Assembly: GCF_003286085.1 (NCBI RefSeq)
Contig: NW_020825313.1
Coordinates: forward strand, 124,001-188,000
Source of the DNA: Drosophila persimilis
Taxonomy: Eukaryota > Arthropoda > Insecta > Diptera > Drosophilidae
Reading direction: 5' to 3'
Length of the DNA: 64,000 nt
In this document: piece after piece, positions 11,065 to 20,226 of the stretch
Position numbering within the stretch: position 1 is the stretch's first letter
How the letters are laid out: each line of letters begins with the position of its first letter
Made by a program: the position numbers and the translations under genes
The notes under the pieces: generated by a model
Database searches by the model: none
What the model was told of the DNA's origin: nothing
The model's input: only the letters and a program-made list of their open reading frames with translations

Positions 11065-11250
11065 TCAACATGTCCGACTGCTGCTTATTGTCAAACTTAG
11101 CAACTTTATCATTTGATCAATCTTGTCCTCAGTATTCTTTTCCGCATTTTCTAAATCTTCCCTCTCGTTTGCAATCGGGCGCGACGTTCCTGGTACAGCT
11201 TCTTCCTTCTCTCTCTCTTTCCAGTGCAACGGCGGCGGTGTTTGCATCAT
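11065..11250 (-). pseudogene. N-terminal gag remnant of the gypsy-type element
   Basis: A 61-codon frame starting MMQTPPPLHWKEREKEE and ending at TGA 11067-11065. It precedes the nucleocapsid frame with only a few bases between, where a capsid of roughly 200 residues would be expected. I take it as the gag N terminus, left after an internal deletion. The assignment rests on position and not on a recognised motif. Confidence 0.5.
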
Positions 11251-11640
11251 TTTGCGGCTCTTTTCGACTTGTGTCTGTGTACCCGACGAGTGCTTGTCTT
11301 TTCTGTTTATAAGTGTGTATCACACACAACGTGTCTGTGCGTGTTTTTTCTGCTTATGTATGTACTGCGCACGGACAAGGCGACGCTGCGACGCGACAAT
11401 GAATTTCACAATTTTTCAACCGAATTAAACGACTGATCTTTTATTAAAATCCGTGTCTACTGTTATGCTCACAGAATTTTGATTGTTCAACTTAATGTTT
11501 ATAGCCACCAACAACAACTTTACAACTTCATGTAGCTACAAACAACAACTTTAACAACTTTTCAACAATCCTCTTCTTGCATCAGCTTCTGCTTTCTTCT
11601 GTTTTTCTTTTTCACACACTCTGAGCTCTTTATTCGACGT
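11251..11640 (-). other. 5' leader of the gypsy-type element
   Basis: About 390 bases between the gag remnant and the primer site. I see no coding signal or repeat beyond short ACAACAACTTTA-type direct repeats at about 11500-11565. Confidence 0.6.
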
Positions 11641-11653
11641 GGACGAGCCCCCA
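11641..11653 (-). other. Primer binding site matching tRNA-Pro
   Basis: On the minus strand TGGGGGCTCGTCC begins two bases inside the 5' LTR. These 13 bases equal the start of the known tRNA-Pro primer site used by murine leukaemia-type retroviruses. Confidence 0.8.
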
Positions 11654-11655
11654 AA

Positions 11656-11944
11656 TGTAAGATTAATATTAAAGTATCGTTTATTAATAATGTTTTGATC
11701 GAAAAAGAGTACAAAGTGTTTGATTTAAGATGTGCAATTAATGATTCTGTTCTTCCGACTTTTTGTTCAACTTTCTGCTTCTACTTCCAACAACCGACTC
11801 CCATATCGATAACCCCTTATCGGCTAGGTCTTTTAAACATCGGTTAAGTCTGGTTATATCGGTTAGGTCTTATCGATGGTATCTTAAGTTCAAATGTTAA
11901 TTTAGATGGGATAGTGTTAACTGCTTGATACACTGTCCTTTACA
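11656..11944 (-). repeat. 5' LTR of the gypsy-type element
   Basis: 289 bp, apparently identical to 7406-7694. It is followed by the TACA duplication at 11945-11948. Confidence 0.95.
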
Positions 11945-11948
11945 TACA

Positions 11949-12200
11949 TATTTCGTTATCTATTAAAATACAGCCTGTCCAGCTCGTATTTTCCAAATTA
12001 TGAATTGAAACTTCCGTTTCATTTATTTTTATTTATTTATTTTTTTTTTTTGTTTTATTCTCCGATCACAATAGATATACCCAGTTATCTATTAAAAATA
12101 CAGCCTGTTTAGCTCGTATTTTTCCAAATTATTAATTGAAACTCTCGTTACATTAATTTATTTTATACTCTGTTCCTTCCTATTGGAGGGAAATCAAAGT
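11949..12200. repeat. Leader tandem repeat of the BEL element
   Basis: Two degenerate units of about 133 bp. Each starts ACAATAGATATAC and contains CTATTAAAATACAGCCTG and TTTTCCAAATTAT. The first unit begins at 7392 and is split by the gypsy insertion; the second begins at 12068. A poly-T run lies at about 12039-12050. I see no ORF. Confidence 0.75.
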
Positions 12201-12302
12201 TTTTTATTTTGCTACCTTTAACTGTCAGTGAACTAGACACTTGTTCAGTCTCAAGGAAGCTGGTTTAACTCCGTGCTCTTACCACAGGGGGGAAACAACG
12301 GA

Positions 12303-12318
12303 GAGTCTCGAAGGACCA
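12303..12318 (-). other. Candidate primer binding site of the BEL element
   Basis: On the minus strand TGGTCCTTCGAGACTC begins three bases inside the 5' LTR edge at 12322. It starts with TGG, as expected for pairing to a tRNA CCA end. I do not assign the tRNA. Confidence 0.6.
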
Positions 12319-12321
12319 AAA

Positions 12322-12760
12322 TGTTAAGACCTTAAAAGAAAAGTCTAGACATTTGTGAGTTGAGTTGTAAATTCAAACTAAATTTTATTCTTAAAATCAG
12401 AGCCTTATATGTGATTTGACAATGAGGTAGGAGGTATAATTTGGTAGTCTATAATTATCGTTAGACCTACGCAGAGGATACACTTTACTGAGGGTGTCTT
12501 TTTGAGTACATGCTTACATTAGTTTTATTTTAGGACCGCATTTGTTAAGTGTTTTCTCCACTTGTGTTTTGTTGTCGTATTAATGGGTTACAGATCTCTG
12601 TTTACACCAGTGCAGTCATAACTTGTCTACTTTATGTTATTTCTTTAGAGATCGGTGTTGTTACATGAGTTTATGTGTACAATAATCTATTTATATTTAA
12701 ACATTCTGCAAGGGACCGAAAGTGGCATTGTATTGACGATAATATGTTCATGTTTGAACA
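12322..12760 (-). repeat. 5' LTR of the roo-like BEL element
   Basis: 439 bp. On the minus strand it runs TGTTCAAACATGAACA...GGTCTTAACA. Most of it matches 195-621, with small differences and a 20-25 bp stretch (near 12457-12482) absent from the left copy. Confidence 0.85.
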
Positions 12761-12765
12761 ATGCC
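12761..12765. other. Target-site duplication ATGCC, right copy
   Basis: Matches 190-194. It marks the right edge of the BEL insertion inside the RT of the 17.6-like element. Confidence 0.9.
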
Positions 12766-12948
12766 GTTAGTTGTTACTACATGGCCTAGGCATTCCGTTT
12801 CTTTCTTTAGGAATTCACACTTATCCATTTGAAGTTTAAGGTTTGCATCTCTCACCTTTCCAAAGACCCTTTGAAGTGACAACAAATTCTTCCAATGACG
12901 TGGAATAGATAATGATGTCGTCCAGATACACAAGGTAATCTTTGAAAA
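12766..12948 (-). pseudogene. 17.6-like RT fragment with YLDD box
   Basis: Encodes [19 protein letters not shown], the catalytic box of Ty3/gypsy RT. After a frameshift comes [19 protein letters not shown], then [12 protein letters not shown], which is cut by the BEL insertion. It is joined directly to the end of gag at about 12949, so several hundred codons of protease and RT were lost. It cannot make an active enzyme. Confidence 0.85.
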
Positions 12949-13779
12949 TTACATCTTCTGTATCTGATTCTGATCTGATCTGAGTCTGATCTTATGAGTC
13001 TGATTGGTTTGATAGTTAGTGGGATTCTGTGCTCTGCCCTGGTTTAGCGAATTTCTAAATTCATAAAATAATCCTGTATTATTTGCGGCATTATTTCCTG
13101 AATTATTTCTATTCGATCTATGGTTATTTCTAGAAGTACTTGGGTTTTGATTGTTAGAATCATTACAACTATAACGACGGTAATAAGTTCCAACATTCCC
13201 ACGATTGTTATTTCCGTTGCTTGAGTGTTCGTGAGTCTTGTTATCAGTTACGAAATTTTCGTAGATTCCTAACTCTTGAGCTGATTCTAGATTAGCCATA
13301 GTAGAAATGTCTTTCTTTGCTAAAATGATGAACAATTTATTGGGTAAAGCATCTTCTATTGTATGTCTGGTGGCATTTGCCAGAGCGTTCTTAAAGATTA
13401 TCTTATTTTCTGGGCTAGTCTCCAGATTTAGTTTACTTATTAAAACATTTGACTTCATTTCTAGTTCTTCTACAAACTTACGAATACTCCCATTGAATTT
13501 GGTGTCGTGTAGTTGTTGTTGCAGCGTATCGTATGGAGTGTGATTATTGAATTTGCTGATTAATGCTGCCCTTAGATCGATCCAGCTGTTGGGTTGAAGG
13601 CTTTGTGACAAAAGTTGTGCTCGTCCGCACAGTTGACCCTCAGTGGCTCCGTACATGATGCTCTGTTGTCGGATGTCTTCTGTTGGGTACAATTCAGAGA
13701 TGTACTCGATCCTGCTTATGAACGAGCTTAGACGTTCTTGGCATCCATCATATGATGGAATTAGCCTGATTGACTTCAA
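12949..13779 (-). pseudogene. 17.6-like errantivirus gag
   Basis: A 276-codon frame with the errantivirus gag pattern. The capsid-like region begins RLIPSYDGCQERLSSFISR. The C-terminal third is rich in Asn, Ser and Arg with no zinc knuckle, as expected for errantiviruses. The first codon at 13779 is TTG; the frame stays open further upstream, so the real start lies to the right and is not fixed. The end runs into the deletion junction with RT. The neighbouring leader and primer site make the identification secure at family level. Confidence 0.8.
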
Positions 13780-14006
13780 GGCTTGGTTCAGGTGTATCTC
13801 TGATAGCGGGATGTTGATTTTTTTTATTTTTGTATGGGTAGTTTGTTATATTATTTTTTTTCCACTAATATTAATTGAGTTTGAATCATGTGTAGATTCT
13901 TTGGCGGATCTCTTTAGCAATAGCGTTACCTTTCCTCTGATCACTGTAGGTTATTACGCACTGTAGCTGTAGTTGATCGTCCTAAAAAAAATTCACTTTT
14001 AACTGA
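13780..14006 (-). other. Leader of the 17.6-like element
   Basis: A/T-rich stretch between gag and the primer site. It contains the extension of the gag frame for at least 12 codons and nothing else I recognise. Confidence 0.5.
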
Positions 14007-14025
14007 GATCCTACCGACTGCGCCA
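14007..14025 (-). other. Primer binding site, tRNA-Ser type
   Basis: On the minus strand TGGCGCAGTCGGTAGGATC follows the LTR directly, sharing its last base. This is the tRNA-Ser site typical of 17.6 and 297 errantiviruses. Confidence 0.88.
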
Positions 14026-14628
14026 GTAAAATATGCGACACTCGAGTTTAAGTTTTAAAAAAGGATTTATTCATTTACTTAAACTAACCGTACAATGGTT
14101 AGTTAGTTTCCCCGACGATGACTAAGGTCAGATGTCTTAAACGGAATTAACTTGGGTGAATTCTCCGACGGTGTCGTGATTGACGTTTGTCTTGAACAGA
14201 ACTGACTGCTTACTTAGATGTAGACTATTTATATTACGATGCTCGGATTGGGATTCGGAGGCGTTGGCTTCGGCTTCGGTGATGGAGTACGTGACTCGAT
14301 CGATATGTGGGAAAGGCGGCTTTTGATGAAAGGCTTCCGCTGCGTATGATCGGTGCTGCATTACTTGGGGGTGGCTGAAATATGGCCTCCTTGGTTTAGT
14401 GCCCAATTCTGATTGGTGAGCTAGGATGGCGTGGTTCTTGAGAATCGATAAGTAATTGATCTCTGGATCTATTGTTTTATGCCGGCTATCGGCTACAAGT
14501 GGTCCACTTCGAGCGTGGGATTGTTTATGGGATTCGATTCTGAGGGTGTTGGATTGTTTATAGTATGTGGGTGCAGGGTAACAGACATATATAAGGGTAT
14601 GCGGAGCATGGACTATGGATATGTCACT
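14025..14628 (-). repeat. 5' LTR of the 17.6-like errantivirus
   Basis: 604 bp with AGT...ACT ends. The coding-strand start AGTGACATATCC is next to ATAT (14629-14632), the usual errantivirus target. The partner LTR is outside the window, so the outer edge is inferred from motif and not from a second copy. Confidence 0.7.
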
Positions 14629-14632
14629 ATAT

Positions 14633-14742
14633 ATGAATGCCCCTTATGTACTTAACTCAGAGCCTCTGCGAAGGCTTCGTAAGAATATAAATTAATAAAG
14701 ACCGATCACTGTGATTTTGAACATAAGCCAAAGCGGTATACT
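14633..14742. other. Unassigned spacer
   Basis: About 110 A/T-rich bases between the 17.6-like LTR and the RT remnant of the old gypsy element. No coding similarity or repeat is seen; it may be a scrap of another insertion. Confidence 0.4.
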
Positions 14743-15231
14743 TTATTCGGAAATATAGCAGCAAAACTCACTCACAGATTTCTCAATTATGCCCAGACTA
14801 AGCATTCTATGCAGCTCTTCGAACATAAGTTTTTCGATGGTTGGGGAAACTGGATAGTGCCTCCGTTTGATAGGAACGGCATCTGCGATTTCATGCGAAA
14901 TGAGAGAGGTCCGCCTTAAACCCAGTGTAGCAAAAGATGGAAACCAATGGATTGCTTCTGACAGTAACTTATTTTGTTCAGTGCTCAATGTCCTCAACGG
15001 AGTGCCATCTAATGCGGCAAGCTTGCTGAAACAACGCAGGACGGCAGCAAATCGAAGGTTTTCCAACAGTTGATTCCCAAATATAGATCTTGTGACAACG
15101 ACGGTACAAGATAGAAGGTCAAAGGTTGCGATGTCCCACGAAATTTAATATCAGTGGTTAGTTTTCCGAGTATTTTTTACGCCTTGCCATCTGCTGTGCG
15201 CATATTCGACAACAGAGTTTTGTATGGGTGT
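14743..15231 (-). pseudogene. Old Osvaldo/Ulysses-like element: protease end and RT start
   Basis: Reading right to left, the end of the protease region (KILGKLTTDIKFRGTSQPL, then LSQDLYLGINCWKTFDLLP) is followed by the region before RT (FATLGLRRTSLISHEI, then IKRRHYPVSPTIEKLMFEE, then MLSLGIIEKS). The rest of RT is missing: similarity stops near 14790 and the frame ends at 14743. The arrangement and motifs fit the Osvaldo/Ulysses branch of Ty3/gypsy. Stops and shifts interrupt it, so it is an old remnant. Its gag lies 39 kb to the right (55136-56202). Confidence 0.75.
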
Positions 15232-15499
15232 TTTGATTCAATAAATTCTTGAGCAAAATTACCTCCGATGCAACTAATCGACGCGCCTGTGTCTAGCAAG
15301 CCATTTACAGTTTTACCTAAGAGAAAAACTTCGGCATAAGGTTTAATGTCCTGACAGTTGGCAACTTTGATTCAATAAATTCTTGAGCAAAATTACCTCC
15401 GATGCAACGAATCGACGCGCCTGTGTCTAGCAAGCCGTTTACAGTTTTGCCTAAGAGAAAAACTTCGGCATAAGGTCTAATGTCCTGACAGTTGGCAAC
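15232..15499. repeat. 134-bp tandem duplication inside the protease
   Basis: 15232-15365 and 15366-15499 are head-to-tail copies differing at a handful of positions. Both carry the protease active-site region, so the active site is encoded twice. Confidence 0.95.
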
Positions 15500-15538
15500 T
15501 ACTGTAGATAGCAAGATCTTTCGTTCCTGCTTGCACAT
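15317..15538 (-). pseudogene. Old Osvaldo/Ulysses-like protease remnant
   Basis: A 73-codon frame containing the retropepsin active site in VNGLLDTGASIRCIGG, preceded by RPYAEVFLLGK. It covers the right-hand copy of the 134-bp duplication and part of the left-hand copy, then runs out of frame. The Helitron-like repeat abuts its N-terminal side. It belongs with 14743-15231 and with the gag at 55136-56202. Confidence 0.8.
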
Positions 15539-15540
15539 TT

Positions 15541-16160
15541 TAAATGAGGGGGAACGTTTTGAGTTGCTGCGGATACCGCAACTCTACATTTATACCCTAT
15601 ACTTAGTCAGTATGGCTCTCCTCCGGCAGACGCCGCTAATATTAAACGACACGACAAAGAGGGCGTGCGAGAGAGACAGAAAATTAGTCTGAGCGTGTCG
15701 TCGGGCGCTGCGTAGCCACTGCAAATTGATTTGTTGCTTTTGGCTATACAAATTATCCGATCTGATCCAGATTCCGCAACCGGATAGGTACGGTCATTTT
15801 CTATGATTGTGCGTTGTAGGTTTTCTCGAATCTGCATTATTGTGGATGCAACAGATTTACGTCCTTTGTGGGGGCGGAAAGGGGTGGGGCAAAGTTTTGA
15901 GATATACGTTTTATAGTGAAATCTAACAGAAGTGCGGATACCAAATTTGGTTACTCTAGCCTTAATAGTCTCTGAGATTTGTGGATGCCCCAGATTTTCG
16001 TTCTTTGCGAAGGCGGAAGGGGGTGTGGCGAAATTTTGACACAAAACGGTCAAGGTCCAAAGTTGGTAGGAAAACATTTCTTCTGGACGTTACATACATC
16101 CACTTTTACCACAAATCTAATATACCCCAATACTAATTTTGAGTATCGGGTATAAAAATG
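15541..16160 (-). mobile_element. Helitron/DINE-1-like non-autonomous repeat
   Basis: A non-coding block of about 620 bp that begins on the minus strand near TTTTTATACCCGATACTC. It ends with a hairpin at 15560-15583 (GAGTTGC-T-GCGG, ATA loop, CCGCAACTC) followed by a short tail. A hairpin near one end and no inverted termini fit a DINE-1-type Helitron. I recall similar short TATACCCGATACT-type repeats from obscura-group Drosophila. It interrupts the old gypsy element between gag and protease. The open stretch at 15607-16077 is a chance frame. Boundaries are good to about 10 bases. Confidence 0.55.
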
Positions 16161-16373
16161 CAGTGCGACGTGCAACAGAGCGAAGTATATGGCTAGAGGT
16201 CTCCTCATCATGGCAAGGTTGGTCGAACTCAGGAGGCATGCAAACAGGACTTTAAACAGCCGGTATATAAGAAATGATCGGTAATGAATTGGTAGATGTG
16301 TCAGTGACAGCATCTAGTCTGTGTTGGTTGATTTCGAGCTCATCTGTCTGCGTGAACTGTTCGGAGGTGCACG
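16161..16373 (-). pseudogene. Old gypsy gag/protease linker remnant
   Basis: This piece continues the gag frame broken by the errantivirus: on the minus strand the reading after the CACG duplication stays open for about 45 codons, to a TAA. It ends at the Helitron-like repeat. I see no named motif in it. Confidence 0.5.
16370..16373. other. Target-site duplication CACG, left copy
   Basis: CACG adjoins the AGTTAC end of the left LTR and recurs at 55136-55139 beside the right LTR. It pairs the two LTRs as one insertion although they are 38 kb apart. Confidence 0.9.
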
Positions 16374-16869
16374 AGTTACAGGTTCCAGAGAGGAGGTAAG
16401 GGTCCTTGCTATAGGTGCTGGAAACTGTTGAAGGGAAAAAGGGGTTCCCTTAAATGATGAATGCCAATTTGGAGGTGTTCTCTATGTGATCTAGTTATAC
16501 ACGTTTATTGCAGTTTTAAGATAGTCGGAGTGACAATTGTATTCCGGGTGGGATTCTAGAATTGACTGCCTGGTCAGTGGCGATCACTGACTTATGTATG
16601 CGGCTCTGCTGCTGGTTCTTCTGCGTCGCTGTCGGCGTAGCTGCAGTTGGGATTCCTAAGAAAATGCTGATGTTACATTTAAGGTCAGTTTGCTGATTCT
16701 TGGCTGGGGTCCATCCGGTTTATATTGTAGACAATGTTGGCTGTGTTGATGGTATATGCTTAGGCGGCATAAACATCGTGCTCGTGTCACTTGAGCTGTG
16801 GATGTTTATGCTGAGTTGAGTCGTGGTGGTTTAGCGGGGGGCATCTCGAGGGGTGCCGGGACGGTAACT
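16374..16869 (-). repeat. 3' LTR of the errantivirus
   Basis: 496 bp with perfect AGTTAC...GTAACT ends. It matches 54640-55135 at all but about one position. The last ~21 codons of env lie inside it. Confidence 0.95.
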
Positions 16870-17723
16870 CCTCCCCACCTGGACTGAAGTGAGGGCCAGA
16901 GGGAGGGTATGCCGGTTGGCACGAACGAAGGTGTTTCCGCTGGGACGAATGATATTATCTTGGTCCTGTGGGTCCAACAGATGACTATCATTACGGCGGC
17001 GGCTGCCATAAGTATATAAGTAGCTATCCGGTGGTTTGTGTTTGAGTTTTTTATGTTAACTATTTCGTTTTGAGTGTTTAGGGAGTTTAGGTGAAGTTTG
17101 TGCAAGTTGATGTCATTTATAGAATTGTTAATCCTGATCTCTTCCAGTATTGGAATTACTAAGGTGTTTTCCTCTGTGTAGTCAACGTCTTGATCATCGT
17201 ACGTTAATTCGTTTATGTGTATTGAGCAATTTTTGAAGGTAATGATAGCTGATCCGTTTATCGTTCTTGGTGTGCTGCATGATGATGTGATTGTTGTATT
17301 TAATGTGTTGAACATTACGATGTACCGTCGATCCACTTCTCTGATTGTTTGTTCGGTGCCTATATCTTTAGTGTTGCAGGTGGCAACCTGGTTATTGAAA
17401 ATACCCTCTAGGCATTGTTGATTGATGTTATTTGGTGGTGTCGTATTGTCTTCGCAGATGTAATTATGGTGTATTTTGGGGCATTTTATATCGAAGCTTT
17501 TTATGTGTCCGGAATGGTCGTGTATAATATACTTAGGTAAGATTAATAACATAGATTTATTTATCGGTAATGGAACAATGTGTAGGAATTCGTAATTATT
17601 TTTGTCGAATATTGGAATTTTAATTTTAAAGAACACAGTTTTATTGTTAATTTCTGTTTCTAGGGTCAATAGTCGATACAGGTGTTCTTCAGAGTTTACC
17701 ATTATATTTTGTTTTTTTAACAT
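16806..17723 (-). pseudogene. Errantivirus env, C-terminal part
   Basis: 305 open codons of an errantivirus envelope (related to baculovirus F-type fusion proteins). There are scattered Cys residues (DIKCPK, YICEDN, QQCLEG, VATCNT, TSSCST), several N-linked sequons, and one C-terminal membrane span (ATYILMAAAAVMIVICW) followed by a cytoplasmic tail that ends inside the LTR. The N-terminal surface part and its cleavage site are not in this frame; decayed remains lie at 17724-18042. The first Met is therefore internal. As it stands the gene cannot make a whole envelope. Confidence 0.85.
16870..16879 (-). other. Polypurine tract of the errantivirus
   Basis: GGTGGGGAGG on the minus strand, directly before the 3' LTR start AGTTAC. 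This position and composition are those of a plus-strand primer. It also lies within the env frame. Confidence 0.8.
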
Positions 17724-18042
17724 GTGCTGTATAATTTCGGTTTCTTTATCGGTAAGTATGAATTTGGGTATTATTCCTAATTTGGTTTATTGTTATTAAT
17801 TACTTTCGGCTATGTTGTTCACATGATTATACAGGATGTCTATATTGAAGTTAATTCTCGAAATATATTGTAGGAGATTGTAAATTTATTTTATGGATAA
17901 GATACTTATGAGAGATAATGTTTTTGGCGTTTCCGAGATTTATAATGGCAATTTTGTCATTTTGCGTCAGTTGTCGGATTTGAAATGGTTGTGCGTTAAT
18001 TTGGTAGCATCTGTAAGATAATTGAATGTCTTTATTTTCTTA
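17724..18042 (-). pseudogene. Decayed env N-terminal region
   Basis: Short stretches resemble the errantivirus env ectodomain (IAIINLGNAKNIISHKYLIH). Several in-frame stops and much less length than a normal N-terminal half show deletion and decay. It lies between the integrase stop and the open env part. Confidence 0.55.
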
Positions 18043-19803
18043 TTATTTTTTTTTTATTTTTGATTTGTGTATCTTTTGATTTCTTGTAGTTGAGAGTGTT
18101 ATCCCGCTATCTTTTAGAACTTGGTGTTTACTGAACCTAGGTGTTAGCTTATTTCTTCTGTTCTCCTTTCTAAAAACTATGTCGTCTGTCTCGAGGGGGA
18201 TTGGGTCTTGTCTGTCCTCGTTTGCTTTTCTAATTCTAGTTTTCATTTTGTTGTCGATTTCGTCCCTGATTTTCGGGTAAATCGTAGTCTGAAATTCGTT
18301 TAGTTGTTGTAAGTAGTCGTGCTCGTTATCGAAGTTCGTCTCCTTGTTGTATAAATGTGGTCTTCCGTAGAATATTTCGTATGGGGTGTGTTTGGTTGTC
18401 GAGTGGATAGCGTTATTATAGGTAATGAATGTTTCAGTTAGAATGTCGTCGTGGTCGCAACTTGTCTTTTCTTCTTTTTTTTTATTAGTTATAATGCGGT
18501 AGATTTCCGTTAAGGAAGAGTGCAGTCTCTCTACAGGGGAATTGCTTGAGGACTGTTGAAACGATGTGACATGTAGTTGGATGTTATATTGGCTACAAAA
18601 ATCTTTGAACATTTTGCCTGCAAATTCGGGTCCCTGATCGCAGACGATCTTTTGTGGGATACCGAAGGAGCTAAGGAAATTTCTTATTGATCTTACTATA
18701 TTTAGGCTATCTCTGGCTGGGATAGTATAGCCGGTTGCAAATTTGGAGAACTTGTCTATGATTGTCAAAATTGTTTTAGCATTGATCGTGTAGATGTCAA
18801 TATGTAGGATTTGCATGGGTTTTTGGGGGGTTTCGGTTTCCTGATAAACCAGCTTTTGCGGTTGCCTGTCGTACTTTAAGGTTTGACAGACGTCGCAGTC
18901 ATTGATTATAGCAGAAATTATATTTTTTAATCTTGGTGAGTAGATTTTTCGTTTTAAATGGGCGACCGTTTCGTCTATTCCTCTGTGGTTGTTATCTCTA
19001 TGGTATTTCTTGATTTCCTGTTCTAGTTGGTTTACTTCGGTAATGTCTTCTAGCATTGTAGTGCACCTGATTATTTTGTAGATCTTGTTGGGTAAAAAGT
19101 ATTCTTTGAGGCTTTCTTCCACTATTTTGAAAATGGTATCTGAAGTAAATATGGCGTATGTTTTATTAGGTCTAAGGATTTTAGCTAGAGTTTGTGCTAA
19201 TTTGTGTTTATCGAACTTGCTTTCAAGGATTATTCTTCTGATTTTATTTTTGAATGGGGTTGAGGTTATAATTTGTGATCTACTACCTATTTGAAAAATG
19301 ATTTGCAGGTTGTGTCCGTTAATGGGTTTATCTGTTGTCGGGATATCGTTGGTCTGGTTGGTTTGATTATTCGTATTTACGTCTGCTGTTACGCGGCTGA
19401 GGGCGTCAGCTACGACGTTTTCCGACCCTTTCTTGTAAGAGATTTCGTAGTCGTATTCAAGTAGCTGTAACTTCCAACGGACTAATTTTGAATTTGGTTC
19501 CTTAAAGTTCATTAGCCATGTGAGAGGTCGGTGGTCAGTGATTATTCTGAATCTTTGACCGAATAGGTAGGGGCGGAAATATTTAGTTGCCCATATTATT
19601 GCGAGCATTTCCCTTTCAACTGTTGAGTAGTTACACTCTGTATCCGTTAGTGTTCGACTAGCGAATGAGATTGGTCTTTGGCTGTTAATTGGGCCTTGGG
19701 AGAGTACTGCTCCTATGGCGACGTTACTTGCGTCTGTTGTGAGTGTAAAAGTTTTTGAAAAGTCTGGGTATTCTAAAAGTGGGTCATTGCAGAGAAGTGT
19801 TTT
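18043..19803 (-). CDS. Errantivirus pol: RNase H and integrase
   Basis: Open after the TGA at 19806-19804. RNase H begins TLTTDASNVAIGAVLSQ and continues through EREMLAIIWATKYFRPYL and ITDHRPLTWLMNF to ENVVADALSRV. Integrase has the zinc module (HRDNNHRGIDE with CDVCQTLK). Its core has Asp in HIDIYTINAKT, Asp in VCDQGPEFAGKMF and Glu in NSPVERLHSSL. The C terminus is Lys-rich. All catalytic acids are present. The family's pol is one polyprotein with protease and RT, so this is its 3' part and the frame's apparent Met at 19608 is internal. Confidence 0.88.
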   Translation of the reverse strand, partial: KTLLCNDPLLEYPDFSKTFTLTTDASNVAIGAVLSQGPINSQRPISFASRTLTDTECNYSTVEREMLAIIWATKYFRPYLFGQRFRIITDHRPLTWLMNFKEPNSKLVRWKLQLLEYDYEISYKKGSENVVADALSRVTADVNTNNQTNQTNDIPTTDKPINGHNLQIIFQIGSRSQIITSTPFKNKIRRIILESKFDKHKLAQTLAKILRPNKTYAIFTSDTIFKIVEESLKEYFLPNKIYKIIRCTTMLEDITEVNQLEQEIKKYHRDNNHRGIDETVAHLKRKIYSPRLKNIISAIINDCDVCQTLKYDRQPQKLVYQETETPQKPMQILHIDIYTINAKTILTIIDKFSKFATGYTIPARDSLNIVRSIRNFLSSFGIPQKIVCDQGPEFAGKMFKDFCSQYNIQLHVTSFQQSSSNSPVERLHSSLTEIYRIITNKKKEEKTSCDHDDILTETFITYNNAIHSTTKHTPYEIFYGRPHLYNKETNFDNEHDYLQQLNEFQTTIYPKIRDEIDNKMKTRIRKANEDRQDPIPLETDDIVFRKENRRNKLTPRFSKHQVLKDSGITLSTTRNQKIHKSKIKKK

Positions 19804-20226
19804 TCATGTCTCGAATGCCTTAGTATAGTCCTGACTGATTTTAACAGGACTTTTGCCTTTCAGTTGCTGTGTTAGTGGCTTTGTAATGGTAGCAAAGTTT
19901 CTTATGAATTTTCTATAGTAACCCAGTAACCCTAAAAAGGATTTTATTTGTTTCCTAGTCTTTGGTATCGGGAATTCTTTTATGGCTTGAATCTTTTTGG
20001 GGTTAGGTTTGATTCCGTTTTCTGTTACTACGTGTCCTAGGTATTCTATTTCCTTCCTTAAGAATTCAGATTTAGTTGGTTGGAGTTTTAGGTTTGCCTT
20101 ATGTAATTTCTCGAATACTGCTTGTAGGTGCGTAATATGTTCTTGGAGGGATGGGGAGAAAATTATTATATCGTCCAGGTATATGAGGCAACACTTGCCG
20201 TTTAGTTCGGCTAATATGTTGTCCAT
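19804..20226 (-). pseudogene. Errantivirus pol: RT second half
   Basis: Carries the RT active-site box in CLIYLDDIIIFSPSL, then LGHVVTENGIKPNPKK and the thumb FLGLLGYYRKFI. It begins after a one-base frameshift relative to the first half of RT (near 20240) and ends at TGA 19806-19804, after which the same frame continues into RNase H. These two single lesions are all that separate pol into three pieces. Confidence 0.9.

Larger units (their letters stand above)
7406..11944 (-). mobile_element. Ty3/gypsy-type retrotransposon, young but defective
   Basis: Complete LTR-to-LTR insertion of 4,539 bp. The two 289-bp LTRs (TGTAAG...TTTACA) appear identical by eye. TACA is duplicated at 7402-7405 and 11945-11948. 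The primer site at 11641-11653 matches the 3' end of tRNA-Pro. Gag is mostly deleted; nucleocapsid, protease, RT, RNase H and integrase follow in order. Pol is broken by one in-frame TAA and one frameshift. It lies in the leader repeats of the BEL element. Identical LTRs plus multiple defects suggest a non-autonomous copy moved by proteins from another element. Confidence 0.92.
195..12760 (-). mobile_element. roo-like BEL/Pao retrotransposon, defective, with nested insertions
   Basis: Minus-strand LTR retrotransposon. It has a 5' LTR at 12322-12760, a primer site at about 12303-12318, gag, a BEL-type protease, RT, RNase H, integrase, an env-like remnant, and a 3' LTR at 195-621. The 5' LTR opens with TGTTCAAACATGAACA, which resembles the start of roo. 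A 5-bp ATGCC duplication flanks it. The coding region is broken by an in-frame TAA (5009-5007), a frameshift near 4425, a one-base frameshift near 2415, a TGA at 1399-1397, and loss of most of env. A gypsy element (7406-11944) and a probable solo LTR (about 5882-6273) are nested in it. Without them the element would be about 7.6 kb. Confidence 0.88.
12766..14628 (-). mobile_element. 17.6-like errantivirus, 5' half (continues at 1-189)
   Basis: 5' LTR, tRNA-Ser primer site, gag and a short RT piece, all on the minus strand. The RT continues at 189-1 beyond the BEL insertion. Protease and the first half of RT are missing between gag and the YLDD box, so the copy is internally deleted as well as interrupted. 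The LTR start AGTGACATAT on the coding strand is what I associate with 17.6 and 297 elements. The 3' end is outside the window. Confidence 0.8.

Noticed and set aside
15607..16077. 156-codon minus-strand frame
   Set aside because: It lies inside a non-coding Helitron-like repeat, has no motif, and such repeats carry chance frames.
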